The notes beneath the pieces were generated by a model. It made no database searches. It had not been told where the DNA came from and worked only from the letters and a program-made list of their open reading frames with translations. Positions 43,878 to 55,357 of a stretch of 64,000 nucleotides of DNA are shown in pieces; position 1 is the stretch's first letter; each line of letters starts with the position of its first letter. The stretch is from positions 18,389,674-18,453,673 of the forward strand of contig CM064875.1 of assembly GCA_032719365.1 (NCBI GenBank), read 5' to 3'. Origin of the DNA: Prinsepia uniflora. Lineage: Eukaryota > Streptophyta > Magnoliopsida > Rosales > Rosaceae. The position numbers were made by a program, and so were the translations under genes.

Positions 43878-46421
43878 TGACAGGACCCGTCCTAACTGGA
43901 CTTTGATAACCTTGCCCGGTCCTGCTCCCGTCTGACAAGTCAACTGAAGTCCTGAAAGTACCCTTCAGCTCCTATCAGACAAGGGATAACTGCACTGATT
44001 CCCACTCATGCCTCTACCTCTCGATCAGCCCCGAACGTCGTGCCACGGCCTGGAGGGTCATCAAAACAGAAAAGGTGTGAGTGGACAAAAATAATATCAT
44101 TGAAAACGCATTTCAAAATACATCAGTTACCCTCCAGTTTATCAAACCATGTCTGCATAGGGAAAAACGTATGAATCACAATCACCGGTTTTCCAGCCAA
44201 ATCACAAAACAAGTCAAATCCCGGCTCTTAGGCCAAAACATATGAAAACATAAGCACCTGGCCATACAGACCAGAAACCCGTACTCAATACTAGTACGTA
44301 ATCACAATCAACATCAAACAATACAACCAATCAATCAATCCATCCATCAATCCGCACTATTCACAAGTGCACAATCAATCACATAATCACATTCGCACTA
44401 CGCGTAGGCCAATCTCGGAAACTGCACTCAGGCACCATCCGAGTCATATCCATCATGTCTGGGAACTGCACACGCACCCTCTAGACGTACCACATACTCG
44501 GGAACTGCACTCACGCAACATCCGAATCCCGTCTAGGAACTGTACTCGCACCATCCAGCACATGATCCAATATCCAGAATCCACAATCACAAACACAATC
44601 CATATTATAACACATATCAATCATAGACCTCAAATCACGTCATAAGCATGCCCGACAGGGTGTTTAAGTTCAAATACCAATTATACGTAAATCCGTAAAA
44701 TCATATGGAAAACATCAAAATAATCCAGAAATCATCATTGACTAACCACTTAAGTCAAAATATCATTTTCAAAACCTTTTTGACTACGGGCCTAGCCCAA
44801 AATACCCTTTGCACATTTCCTCGAAAAATGTGCCCGAAAGACCGATTCAAATAATTATTAAATCACACATAATCATGCCACATCATCAAGACATCAATGC
44901 AAGTCAAATCATGCAATCAATAATGTAAACCATTTAACTATGCATGCATCATGGTTTATAAAACAAACGTCCACTCACACACCGTCCAAACTGCTCGCTT
45001 CCCGAGCTGCACGCGTTTCTGAAATTTCCGACACTTGCCAGGAATCTCGAATCCTGTCCAAAATCATTATGCAGGGTTACTAACAACTCAATTTACATCA
45101 TATCAATTCCCCGTAATTTTTCGGGATTTAAATATTATTTTAAAATATAACATAAACCGTCGGACCCTCGAAACATTATCGAGACAGTGTCCGATCGACT
45201 CGAAACCAAAGCCAAAATGTTCGTTACATTACATAGAGTAAAACACATGTTGAACATTTCCCCATAAACCTCACCACGAGCCCTCACACGCCGCCGCAAG
45301 CGGCTGCGCGTGAAAGCCACGCGCCGTGAACAGTGTCACCCCTGTCACCCGATTCCCTGTTATCCGGGTCTGCAACCCTCGGTGCAACCCGATCTGTTCT
45401 CCATCAATTTGACCCTAATTCCTGCATTTCTTTCCGTTAATTGTATCTATACATTCTTAATTCAAGTTCTGTATACTCAATTTCATAACAATAGGTCCCA
45501 AAGTAGTCGACTCAAAGTGAAAACCTGACGGGTCTTAAATCGGGTTCCACCCCATCTCATGCTATTTCATTAAATTGATCACACAGAGAGCATTCTATAT
45601 TCATTCTAAGCTTAAATTCAAACCCAATTTCAAGCTTCCTTACCTCCAACCACTCGAACTCAACCTCCAAAATTCGCGGACGTCACAGGGTCTGTTCTTG
45701 GTGTTGGTTCCTCAATTTCCTTTGAATTAACTGGTGGTTCAGCTCGTCTCAATCCCAGGAAGCTTACTTGTGCATCAATTTCACTCCTTAATGTCTAAAA
45801 GATCGAATTCGAATATTCATGTTCTTGGATGGTGTTTTCGGGTTTCTCAGTGTGATGTCAATCGAGTTTGTTTTGTATCCCTCTCGATTTTCACTCACAA
45901 AATCATGTATTTTCTCACTACTTTGCACCTATGTCACACTTGTTTCACAATAGGTTGGTGCACGATCACTTTGTTCTCTGTTCTATATGGTTTTTGTACA
46001 ACTAACTATGAAGGCAGTGCTGAGTAATCAGATTCAAACGACAACAATTTGCCACCCATCTTAATTAGCAAGGGACACATGTCATTAACCTACTCACCTG
46101 ACTCACCCATATGGCTGATTCAGCCAATCCACCGTTTAATTAACTTTGACTACCCAAAATTACCATTTTACCCCTACCTTTAAAATTACCAAAATGCCCA
46201 TCATAGTTCTAGACCCGTAACTTTTTCGTTCGGACTCCGATTGAGGCGTGCCGCCTGTCTACGGATTCAGCGTCCCGAGACCTATCAAACGGTCTTCCCG
46301 GAGAGTCCAAACAAGGTCCCGAACAAAAAAGTCAACTTTCGGCCTTTATACCTAGGGGCAAAATCGTCATTTTCCTCATATTTTTCCACATTTTCGTTTT
46401 TCGAATTTTCAGGTCGTTACA
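43878..46421 (-). repeat. Solo LTR, minus orientation (2544 bp)
   Basis: It starts TGACAGGACCCGTCC and ends TTTTCAGGTCGTTACA. The flanks ATTTG (43873-43877) and ATTTC (46422-46426) are a near-perfect target duplication. It has only one promoter-side unit (about 46205-46350), a donor-like GTGAGTGG (reverse of CCACTCAC) near 44975, and no 26-bp palindrome. It belongs to a more diverged subfamily than the LTRs in the first half of the window. Confidence 0.85.
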
Positions 46422-47773
46422 ATTTCAATTTTCATTTTAAAAATTCGTTAAATCCAAATCAGACCTTTAAAGAATATATTAATTTGTAAATTTATTATTA
46501 ATATAAAGAAAAAATAATAAAAATAAAATGATACCGAGATATACCAAGATAAATACATGTATACCCTGATAAGAATCTAATAAAAGATTATTAAGTAGTA
46601 GTGTTTATTTGATAAATTGTAATATAGTGGTAATATTTGCAATCTAATCATTCACCACAAACTTAATATACAAACTTTGAGTATTGTTTTTTCTATTTTT
46701 TTTAATATTCTTGCTCTTTTTTTTTTTTATGTCTAAATTATGTGATAAATTGTAATATAGTGATAATATTTGCAATCTAATCCTCTACCGCAAACTTAAT
46801 ATACAAACTTTTGAGTATTGATTATTATATTGTTTTTTGTATCTTTTTTTTAAAAAAATATTCTTGCTCTTTTTTTTTATGTCTAAACGGTTTTTGATCC
46901 AAACTGAACCGCTAGTAACGGTTTCATTTCTAATTTTAGAAAATTCAAACGGTACCAAACCATTAAAATTTCATCGGTTTGAATTTAGATCTTATTAATA
47001 TCCATATCGAATTGCACCGTGCTTACCCCTATATATTAATAGAGAATTATAAATAAATAAATTGTAAAATTTTACCAATATTTGTATGAATTGCATATAC
47101 TTATACACAAGTAAATAATGTAATGGAAAAAAAAGTATAATAAAAAATCACATGAAAAATTTGGGACCCTCTTATCTTTATGTGGCTGCACACATTCCCA
47201 TAAAATTAAATTCATTTTAAATCCAGGGTTCATATCAAATTATCAATACGTTCAATTCACATCTCAAATTTTGAATAATTTTGCTAGGAAAATAATTGGA
47301 TCCTTACTAGTTAAAGATTTCTCATTCTTTTGCATTCATATTTTCTTCTATGGTCTAATGACATTGCAATACTTGTACAATCTATTATTACCATTTTTTT
47401 AAATTTTTTTATAAAATGGTACGAGGGAGGGGAGGAGGGGAGAGAGAGAGGGAACCTATATTATACATATTAGCTACTAACTTTTTTCATTTGTGAGAGT
47501 CGAATTCAAAACTTTTCACATAATATATGTAAAAAATACGGTTAGGCCATAACACTAAGTGTTAGGACCCATATTGTTAACAAAAAAAATTTATCGTAAT
47601 TTTATTCGAGTTACAGTTAAAAAAAAAAAGGGCCTTTGCCACACTTTTCACCACTGATCTAGGTTGGTCAACCACAACAAGCAACAAATTGCTTTATTCC
47701 AACCAAGGCAGCATAAGTGTAATGCATGCAATTAAGGGTGCGGTGTTCTAAAACACATTAAACTTGTATGTGG
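46422..47773. other. A/T-rich intergenic sequence, no gene seen
   Basis: This 1.35 kb has many T and A runs, a purine-only stretch of GGGAGGGG and GA repeats near 47425-47452, and a tandem duplication at 46611-46888. No open frame or RNA gene is convincing. The right end, TGTGG at 47769-47773, is the target duplication of the next copia element. Confidence 0.6.
46611..46888. repeat. Tandem duplication of about 130 bp
   Basis: GATAAATTGTAATATAGTG through ATTCTTGCTC, a T-run and ATGTCTAAA occurs twice in succession (from about 46611 and from about 46742), with small differences and variable T-run lengths. Confidence 0.7.
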
Positions 47774-48058
47774 TCAAGGTTTTCGATTATGAGAGAAGGT
47801 AACTGAAGAGAAGGTGAGTTTCATAGAGTTTGGAGAGAAGAGGACTAGAGGGAAGAGAGAAATCTCGTTCTCATTCAGTTGAATAACTGTTACATACACT
47901 TAACATATATAGCACGGGTTTTGTGAGTCTACAGTCCATAACAACCCTACTAACCCTACTAACAACTTTTAACAGCTCATCATTTGCACAGCTGGATAAC
48001 TAACTTACTAACAACCTGATTCAATGACGTGGATCTTCCCTACACGTGTTAGCTTACA
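47774..48058 (-). repeat. 3' LTR of the minus-strand copia element
   Basis: On the minus strand it starts TGTAAGCTAACACG and ends CGAAAACCTTGA, giving TG...GA rather than TG...CA ends. The boundary is fixed by the TGTGG duplication. The adjoining minus-strand tract ATTGAGGGAGGC (48070-48059) is the likely polypurine tract. Confidence 0.88.
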
Positions 48059-51000
48059 GCCTCCCTCAATCTTATGCTAGAGGGACAATGCAGCAGATTG
48101 GTGCGGTAGAACTCAAACTTAGGTAGGTGCAAACCATGAGTCATCACATCATCTAACTGGTTCCGTGAACACACATGAGCCAGACGAAGAGCCTTGCTTT
48201 GAACACGCTTACAGATAAAATGAACATCAAGCTCCATATGTTTGGTTCGTCCATGGAACACTGGATTGTGGGCAATCTGAATGGCAGACATGCTGTCAAA
48301 CCAGATCAATGGTGTGCAAGGGAGAGTTAGATGAAGGTCTTTGAGTAAGTAGCTTATCCAGTGTATTTCACACGATGTATTTGTCAAGGCTCGATACTCT
48401 GATTCAGAAGAGGATTGGGATACGGTGTGTTGTTTCTTAGCTCCCCACAAAATGGGGTTACAACCAATGAAAACGATGTGGCCGGAAGTATAACGTCTTG
48501 TGTTGGGATCTCCTCCCCAATCAGCGTCTGAGAAAGCTTGGAGATGGAGGGTCCCTGGGACATAGCTGAGTCCAAGCTAGAGGGTACCCTTAACATAGCG
48601 GAGTATGCGTTTCACGGCTACCATGTGTGCATCCGTGGGAGCATGCATGAATTGACAGACCATATTAACCGCAAACACGATATCAGGGTGACTAAATCTC
48701 AGGTATTGTAGAGCTCCAACCATGCTTCGATAAAGTGAGGGATCAGGTAGAAGGGTACCATCATGGAGGAGTAGTTTGGAGTCTGGTATTATAGGAGTTG
48801 TGACTGGACTACAGTTTGGCATCCCAACCTTTGCTAGAAGATCGTGTGCATACTTACTTTGGTTAATAAAGCTACCATCAGCATGATAATAGACCTAGAG
48901 ACCAAGGAAATAGGACAAGTTTCTAAGATCTTTCATGTTAAACTCAGTGTGAAGATCTTGAATTAGTCGTGACATAACCTGTGAGCTATTCCTAGTCACT
49001 ATGATATCATCAACATATAACAAGAGAATGGGGAGATCTGAGTTGTGATGAAGCACAAAGAGAGCAGAATTAGAGAGGGATTGAACAAAGTCTAGTTTGA
49101 GCATATAACCTGTGAATCGAGCATTCCAGGCTCGAGGTGCCTGTTATAAACCATATAGAGACTTGTGTAGCTTACACACATAGGAAGGAGCATGTTCATC
49201 CTCAAAACCGGGTGGCTATGTCATGTAAACTTCCTCATCAAGATGACCATGAAGGAAAGCATTATTCACGTCCAATTGCCTGAGAGTCCAATGGAAATGA
49301 ATAGCCAGGGCAAGAACAAGACGAACTATTGTGTGTTTCACTACTAGACTAAAGGTTTTTCCATAGTCAATGCCAGCCTCCTGAAGATAGCCTTTAACAA
49401 CCAGACGAGCCTTGTACCGTGCCACTGATCCATCTGCATTCCTTTTTAATTTGAACACCCATTTACAGCCAATAACACTGTGATGTGATGGCAAAGGCAC
49501 CAAGGACTAGGTCTTCTGATGCTTAAGGGCAGTTAACTCCTCAAGCATAGCCTGTTTCCATTCAGAAACCTGTGAGGCCTGCTGATATGTCACTGGTTCG
49601 ATGAGAGAACTCACGAATTGCAAGGTTGTGTGGAGAGCAAGGTAACCATGGCGCTTGGTTTTGATAATCCCCCTCTTGGATCGGGTCACCATAGGATGTT
49701 GAGATGATGTTGATGAGGAGGGACCATGATGTGTAATGTCAACCACTAGATTGATAGATTCTTGCTCTGAAAAATCCGAGGGAGAACTAGTTTAGGGAGA
49801 CAACACTGATCTTGTGACAGGAGTGATGATAACTGTGTGCTGATCTAAAGGTACATGATCAGATGATAGAGGTGATGTGGGGGGATCATTGGATAGCACG
49901 GGATCTTCAGGGGTGACACTAGGCTGCTGTGCAATTTCTGTGGTAGCAGGTTGAGTCAAGGAAAGAGGATTTCGAGGACCTGATGAGACTAGACTATCAG
50001 CACCCGGGGAGACAGTATTCCCTGCTGAGAGCAATGGTGTAGAGTACAGAGGAGTGTAACTAGATGGTGTTATCGTGCCATAATCCTCGGTGATGAGTGT
50101 CTCCCTAGGGATAGAGGCGGAAGCAAATGGAAATGTACTTTTATAAAAAACAACATGCCTAGAAATAAAGGGTTTCTTGGAAGGGATATGATAACACAGA
50201 TATCCTTTATACTCATAAGCATAGCCAAAAAAGGTGCATTACTTAGTTCTTGGCTCTAGCTTGTGATTATTATATGGTCGAAGAAAAGGATAGCATGCAC
50301 AGCCAAATACCTTGAAAGATAGAAGAGAGAGGTGATAACCAAATAACAGCAAGTAGGGAGAGTTCATATGTAATGTATCTGTTGGCATTCGATTGATGAG
50401 GAAATTGGATGTGGAACAAGCATGAAACCAGAATGACAGAAGCAGTGAAGCAGTTTGAAGAAAATTGATGGTGGTTTCTATAAGATGTCGATGTTTTCTT
50501 TTAGCCAATCCATTCTGCTGGGGTGTATAGGGACATGATTTATAGTGTACAATGCCTATAGTTGACAAGAACTCAGTCATAGCTTTGTTCACAAACTCTC
50601 CCCATCCATCACTTTGGAAGATTTTGATGTTCTTATTGAAGAAATTACATAAGTATGAAACTTAACAAAAGTGGAGTAGACATCCGATTTATTTAAAAAT
50701 GGATACAGCCATGTATACCTAGTGAAGTCATCAACAAAGAGTACATAGTACTTGAAACCAAGATTAGAAGGACATGGACTAGGTCCCCACACATCTGAGT
50801 GTATTTTGACAAAAGGTTCTGTGGATCGATGATCAGAAGCAGGGAAGGGTAGTTTTTAAACCTTTCCTTGAAAACATGATTGACACAGCTGAGGTGATGT
50901 ATCTGGGGAACAAGGAAGATGTGCCTGAGTGAGCATTGAGTCAAGTACTGCACTGGCATGATGTCCCAAACGCTGGTGCCAGATTGAAGAGGAAACCTTC

Positions 51001-51893
51001 TGGCCTAGATATGCAGTATAGGGAGAAGAGGAAGTAACATGGGTAGAGGTGATGGTCTTAGGAAGTGGATACAAGCCATCAATGCTAGGAAGTTTGTGCA
51101 GAGTTCTCCCCAAGTGATCCTGAATGCAAAGGCACTTGGCATCAAATAGCATTTGGCAGTTGTTGTTCAAGCAGAACTTATGAACAGAAAGCAGATTATG
51201 CATAAGTCTAGGAACATGATATCCTTCCTTCAGCTTAAAGATATGCTCATCTAGTGGCAATGTGAAGGAACCTACACTAGAAATAGAGAGGATAAAGCCA
51301 TTTCCTACTGCTATACCTAGTTTTGAAGCACATGCTTGAACTTGTCGAAGTTGACTAGCATCTGAGACCATGTGATTGATGGCACCTGAATCAGCAAGCC
51401 AGAAGTTAGGGTTACTAAATTTGTATGTAGTGTTAGCTGAGAAGGCCTGTGGTGGTTTTATAGCAGTGTAAGCCTGAGGGCGTGACTAAGTGTGAGCAGG
51501 CAGTCTGAAGTTACTTCTCTGGGAGCAGTCTGGTGCCTCATCACCTGAGACTTTGCACAGTTGACAAACTGGTAAGGTTGAGGCCTGCATATAGTGTGTT
51601 GAAGGACCTAGAACCCCTAAACTTGGTGTGGACACAAGCACCTGTCCTACTGAACCTTGCGGAAAGTAAGAACTAATGGTGCTGCTTGTTGAGTATTCCA
51701 GGGTCTAGTTGTTATAACCAGGAGATTGCAGATGTCCAGGGTTGTAGCTTCCATTGTTGTAGCCTCCATTGCTATAACCTCCACGAACACCACGACTATT
51801 GTTCCATTCATTGTTGTAACCTCCACGATTTCCTCTACTGTTGTTCCAGTTTCCATTCCCATAGTTGTTCCAGTTGCTGTTCCAGTTTCCATT
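48059..51893 (-). pseudogene. Ty1/copia pol remnant with about ten stops or frameshifts
   Basis: In coding order from high to low coordinates: an Asn/Gly-rich linker; a knuckle VCQLCKVSGDEAPDC (about 51540) in which Asp stands where the family has His; protease WLADSGAINHMVSD near 51385; integrase IWHQRLGHHA and LCQSCFQGK; and YTPQQNGLAKRKHRHL near 50530. Reverse transcriptase follows with GCKWVFKLKRNADGS (about 49460), QLDVNNAFLHGHLDEEVYMT and LLLYVDDIIVT (about 49010). RNase H has SQSSSESEYRALTNTSCE near 48420. Stops interrupt at about 51715, 51488, 50856, 50239, 49792, 49507, 49216, 49150 and 48895, and a frameshift lies near 50630. Domains remain easy to read, so the decay is recent or was inherited from a defective parent. 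Confidence 0.88.
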
Positions 51894-52697
51894 CTAGTTG
51901 TTGTTCCAATTCCATCGACCCCTTCCATTGTTCCTGCCTCGACCTCTGTTATGTGGCCAGTAGTTAGCGTTCCAATGATTATTGTTGCCTCTACCTTGCC
52001 AATGAGAATGTGATTGAGGTGTAGGATTAGATTCTTGGCCTGAAGCTTTTTCCTTGGCAGCAGTCATTGCTGTAAGCAGTGAGTTCTGTGAGGAAGTTTG
52101 AGTTGCTACTTTGGAGAGGTCAGCTTTCTCAGCTAGGAGCAGTGTTCTTAATTCAGGAAGAGTAATAGGTACGGGTCTTGCACGAATGTGAGATTTAAAG
52201 GGATAATAATCACAAGGTAATCCATTGAGAGTAATGAGAATGACATCCTTGTCTGAAACAGGTACACCAGCACTGGCTAACCTTTGTCTTGCAGAACGAA
52301 TTTTGCGTAGGAAGACTTCAATAGAGTCTGCTCCTTTCTGGATTGTTTGGAGGTTAGTCTTCAGCTGCATAAGATTGGCCTCTAACAACGATAAGAACCT
52401 TTCTTGCAGTGTAAGCCAGGCTTCCCGTGAGGTGTCGCAGTTCATTATCTCAATGAATGCGCCTTCTGAAATCGTAGCAATGATGACATTCTTGAGTGCA
52501 GCATCTACATCCATCCAAGACTTGAAGGATGGATCTGTATTTAAAGGACACGGACTAGTTCCATCTAGGTGATCAAACAGATGATAGCCTTTCAGCAAAC
52601 GCTGGATCTTGGCCCTCCAAGAGACATAGTTAGTCTCATCAAGCTTCATCAACATGAATTCAGTAACATTCTTGAGGATCTCCATAATTGCTAGCAT
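51894..52697 (-). pseudogene. Ty1/copia gag (UBN2-type), ended early by TAG
   Basis: The frame opens MLAIMEILKNVTEFMLMKLD; the second Met (52685) may be the true start. It contains the copia gag core: NYVSWRAKIQRLLKGYHLF, EAWLTLQERFLSLLEANLMQ, and FLRKIRSARQRLASAGVPVS. It ends in a basic, Asn-rich tract (RGRGRNNGRGRWNWNNN). The TAG at 51894-51896 falls inside that Asn/Trp repeat, and the same frame continues beyond it. Gag would form the particle. The gag core itself is uninterrupted. Confidence 0.88.
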
Positions 52698-52979
52698 AGT
52701 GAATGCTTTTGTTGAATTTCAGAAATTAGGACTGAGGAAGAAAATAGCTACTTATCTTGGAGAGGACGATTTCTCGAATTGTTCAAGCTCAACGATCAAC
52801 TGAGTAACCAAGATTAGTGATTCAGAGACTAAGATTGACGAGAAGAAATTCGAAGAGAGAATCAGAGGAAGAGCATAAACAGAAGCAGAAGAAGAGATGG
52901 AACACTTGTTCACAAAAAGCACAATTACGCAGCAGTGCGATTTGATCGAGCTCAGGATCTGTAGCAGTGAGCCATTAAT

Positions 52980-52991
52980 GCTTTGATACCA
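52980..52991 (-). other. Primer-binding site of the copia element
   Basis: The minus strand reads TGGTATCAAAGC immediately after the 5' LTR. It is one base different from the initiator tRNA-Met site TGGTATCAGAGC. Confidence 0.8.
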
Positions 52992-53276
52992 TCAAGGTTT
53001 TCGATTATGAGAGAAGGCAGATGAAGAAAATGTGAGGTTCAGAGAGTTTGGAGAGAAGAGGACTAGAGGGAAGAGAGAAATCTCGTTCTCATTCAGTTGA
53101 ATAACTGTTACATACACTTAACATATATAGCACGGGTTTTGTGAGTCTACAGTCCATAACAACCCTACTAACCCTACTAACAACTTTTAACAGCTCATCA
53201 TTTGCACAGCTGGATAACTAACTTACTAACAACCTGATTCAATGACGTGGATCTGCCCTACACGTGTTAGCTTACA
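52992..53276 (-). repeat. 5' LTR of the minus-strand copia element
   Basis: It is the same length as its partner. Seven of the eight differences lie within 31 bp close to its 3' end (plus-strand positions about 53018-53048). A TATA-like CTATATATG lies on the minus strand at about 53122-53131. Confidence 0.88.
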
Positions 53277-53281
53277 TGTGG

Positions 53282-55357
53282 TAGCAGTAATGGGAAACAA
53301 CTGAGTGAGAAATTTTAAACTCAACCTCAACTTCTCTTTACCTCTCTCTCGATTGTGAGCAAGGGTAAGCCACTGCCGTGCACCACCGACAAAGAAACTC
53401 TACTCCCATTTCGAGCAAACTAACCTTCATCATTTTCACAAAACCTACCTACCTCACGAAACCTTCCCAACCAAGAATAACTAAACCCATGGATTCAAGT
53501 TTCAAACCAGGGTCTTCCACTATTATGAACGGACTCGTCTGAGCTCTACAAACTCGATGGAATAACCCACAAGACACAAAGCTCATTGGATCTCAGGTGG
53601 GAGGTGAAAGCTGACTTCAAATCCGAAGATTCCCGACAAGACCTTGAGTGAACCAGGTAGAATCGAGTCCCTAGAGTGAGGCCATTTTCTTGTACAGCGG
53701 TGAAGACGACCGTCAGAAAGTACAGAGCCTCCAAAGTTCTTATTTTCATGGCTGGTTCCTGAGGTAAACATGTATTACACCAAACCTAAACCTCACCATT
53801 CACATAGTATCGATAAGTACTGCCCGTTAAACCAATGTGGACACACTTTTGTTTTTGAACTAATTCGCAACAGAGGAGAACAGAGGTTTGGCGGATGAGT
53901 AAGTTTTCGACGAGGTTTTCAACCACACGAGGTAAGCTGATTCCTTAAAACTGTGACCATTGGGTTCGTCTTGTCACGAATTATATTTTTTACTCATTGC
54001 TTATAGGTTTTAGAGAATTTGACGTAAGTGAGCTCACCGAAATCTGGGTATTTTTTAAAATGTCCAGACTTCCCAGTGTTGCCTAGCTATGAAAGGTAGC
54101 ATCTCAACTAGTACATCGTTATGTGTGTTCTATTGACTAGAGTGTATGGGACTTACTTAAGTGGACCATTAGGTGGATGCCTAGAGTTCTTGGCATGACA
54201 AATTATAGAGATTGTTTAAAAATGTGTAGTGGTTGTTATGGTCTCATGACTATGGTTGAGACATGGTTGGCTGATGTTTTGTGTGTAATCATATTGTAAC
54301 AGTTACATTTGTGCTCATTAAGCCAAACTTTTCTATCTATGATTTGGAAGTAGTAATGGTAAGTCATATAGAAACTTGATAGATATACCCTAGGGGATAT
54401 AGAGATTGTTGGGTTAGTGATTGATTTGGGTTAATGTCGGCTTGAAACAGAAATTGTTGGGTATTGGCCTACGTGTAGTGCCATAGTATGTTGTGATTCC
54501 TACTTAAGTTACTATGTGGTTGAGCCTGGTTATGAACTGGTGAGATATCCGTTATATTCGGTACTGTTCATATGACTTGAAGAATGAGTAAGGTTATCTT
54601 AGTTAAGACTGTATGGAATCTCAAAGTTACTGTTGTTTAATAGAAGCTACGAATTAGTAACCTGAAGGAGTCAATGAATTGATTAAGTTTTGAGCAACTC
54701 AATTGTCCAATTTGAGTATGAGCATGAAGTTGTTATATTTTTAAAATTCTCCACCCAAGGAATTTAAAAGGACCGGAAGGTTAAAATGATAAGATGGGTG
54801 AAACTAGCAAAGTGTGCATGTAGGCATTGTCTAAGAGACAGTGAATGTAGTAGATAATATTAAGTTGAATATTAGTACAATCTATGATATTTTTTGTGAG
54901 AATGTCATTCGTAAGTCAGCCTGAATTAAAGGAACTGTATGTTTAGTTTCAAGTATTGATTATGAGTACCTATGTAGGTAATGAGTAAGAATCCAGAAGG
55001 AAGGCAAATGGTGGTTATAAACTCAAGTTTTAATTGTGTTGTCTTAGTTATATGTATTGTGGTGTTAAGGTTAAGTGAACATATCACATGGTGTCTAGGG
55101 TATGTGAGTAATCTTGCCAAAATGGGTAATGTCTTAACTTGGAAAGTGAGCTAAGGATTGTTCCGGTTTTAAAGTTTAGGCGATTTAGCTCATGATATAG
55201 TGTTCATCATAGGGAGATCTATTTCCTATGATAGTTTGAGTTGCCATTGTTCCTAGAACTATTGATGATCCAGATATTAACTTGCGTAGGATGCTAATAA
55301 GTAATGTGACAGGCACCTAAGTTACGACGGGATTTGGTGCTAAGCGCTTACACTTGA
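53282..55357. other. Intergenic sequence, no gene recognised
   Basis: Two kilobases without a convincing frame or RNA. Short minus-strand frames at 53546-53771 show no family resemblance. The sequence to 55357 ends in CTTGA, the left target duplication of the next LTR, and continues on its far side at 60702. It may be old degraded transposon or ordinary spacer. Confidence 0.5.

Larger units (their letters stand above)
47774..53276 (-). mobile_element. Complete but non-functional Ty1/copia retrotransposon (5503 bp)
   Basis: Two 285-bp LTRs (47774-48058 and 52992-53276) flank gag and pol on the minus strand, and TGTGG is duplicated at 47769-47773 and 53277-53281. The primer-binding site and polypurine tract are in their expected places. 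The LTRs differ at eight positions by my reading, about 2.8%, so it is fairly young. Even so, gag-pol is broken by many stops. Short LTRs, a UBN2-type gag and an Asn/Gly-rich linker suggest an Ale-like lineage, but this is uncertain. Confidence 0.93.

Noticed and set aside
51647..52013. Cys/Ser-rich, Val/Thr-rich and Gly/Thr-rich open frames in three registers
   Set aside because: They are alternative frames of the Asn/Gly-rich repeat between copia gag and protease; the low-complexity codons keep several frames open by chance.
53139..53190. Telomere-like AACCCTACTAACCCTACTAAC repeats
   Set aside because: Only a few imperfect units, and they sit inside both LTRs of the copia element.
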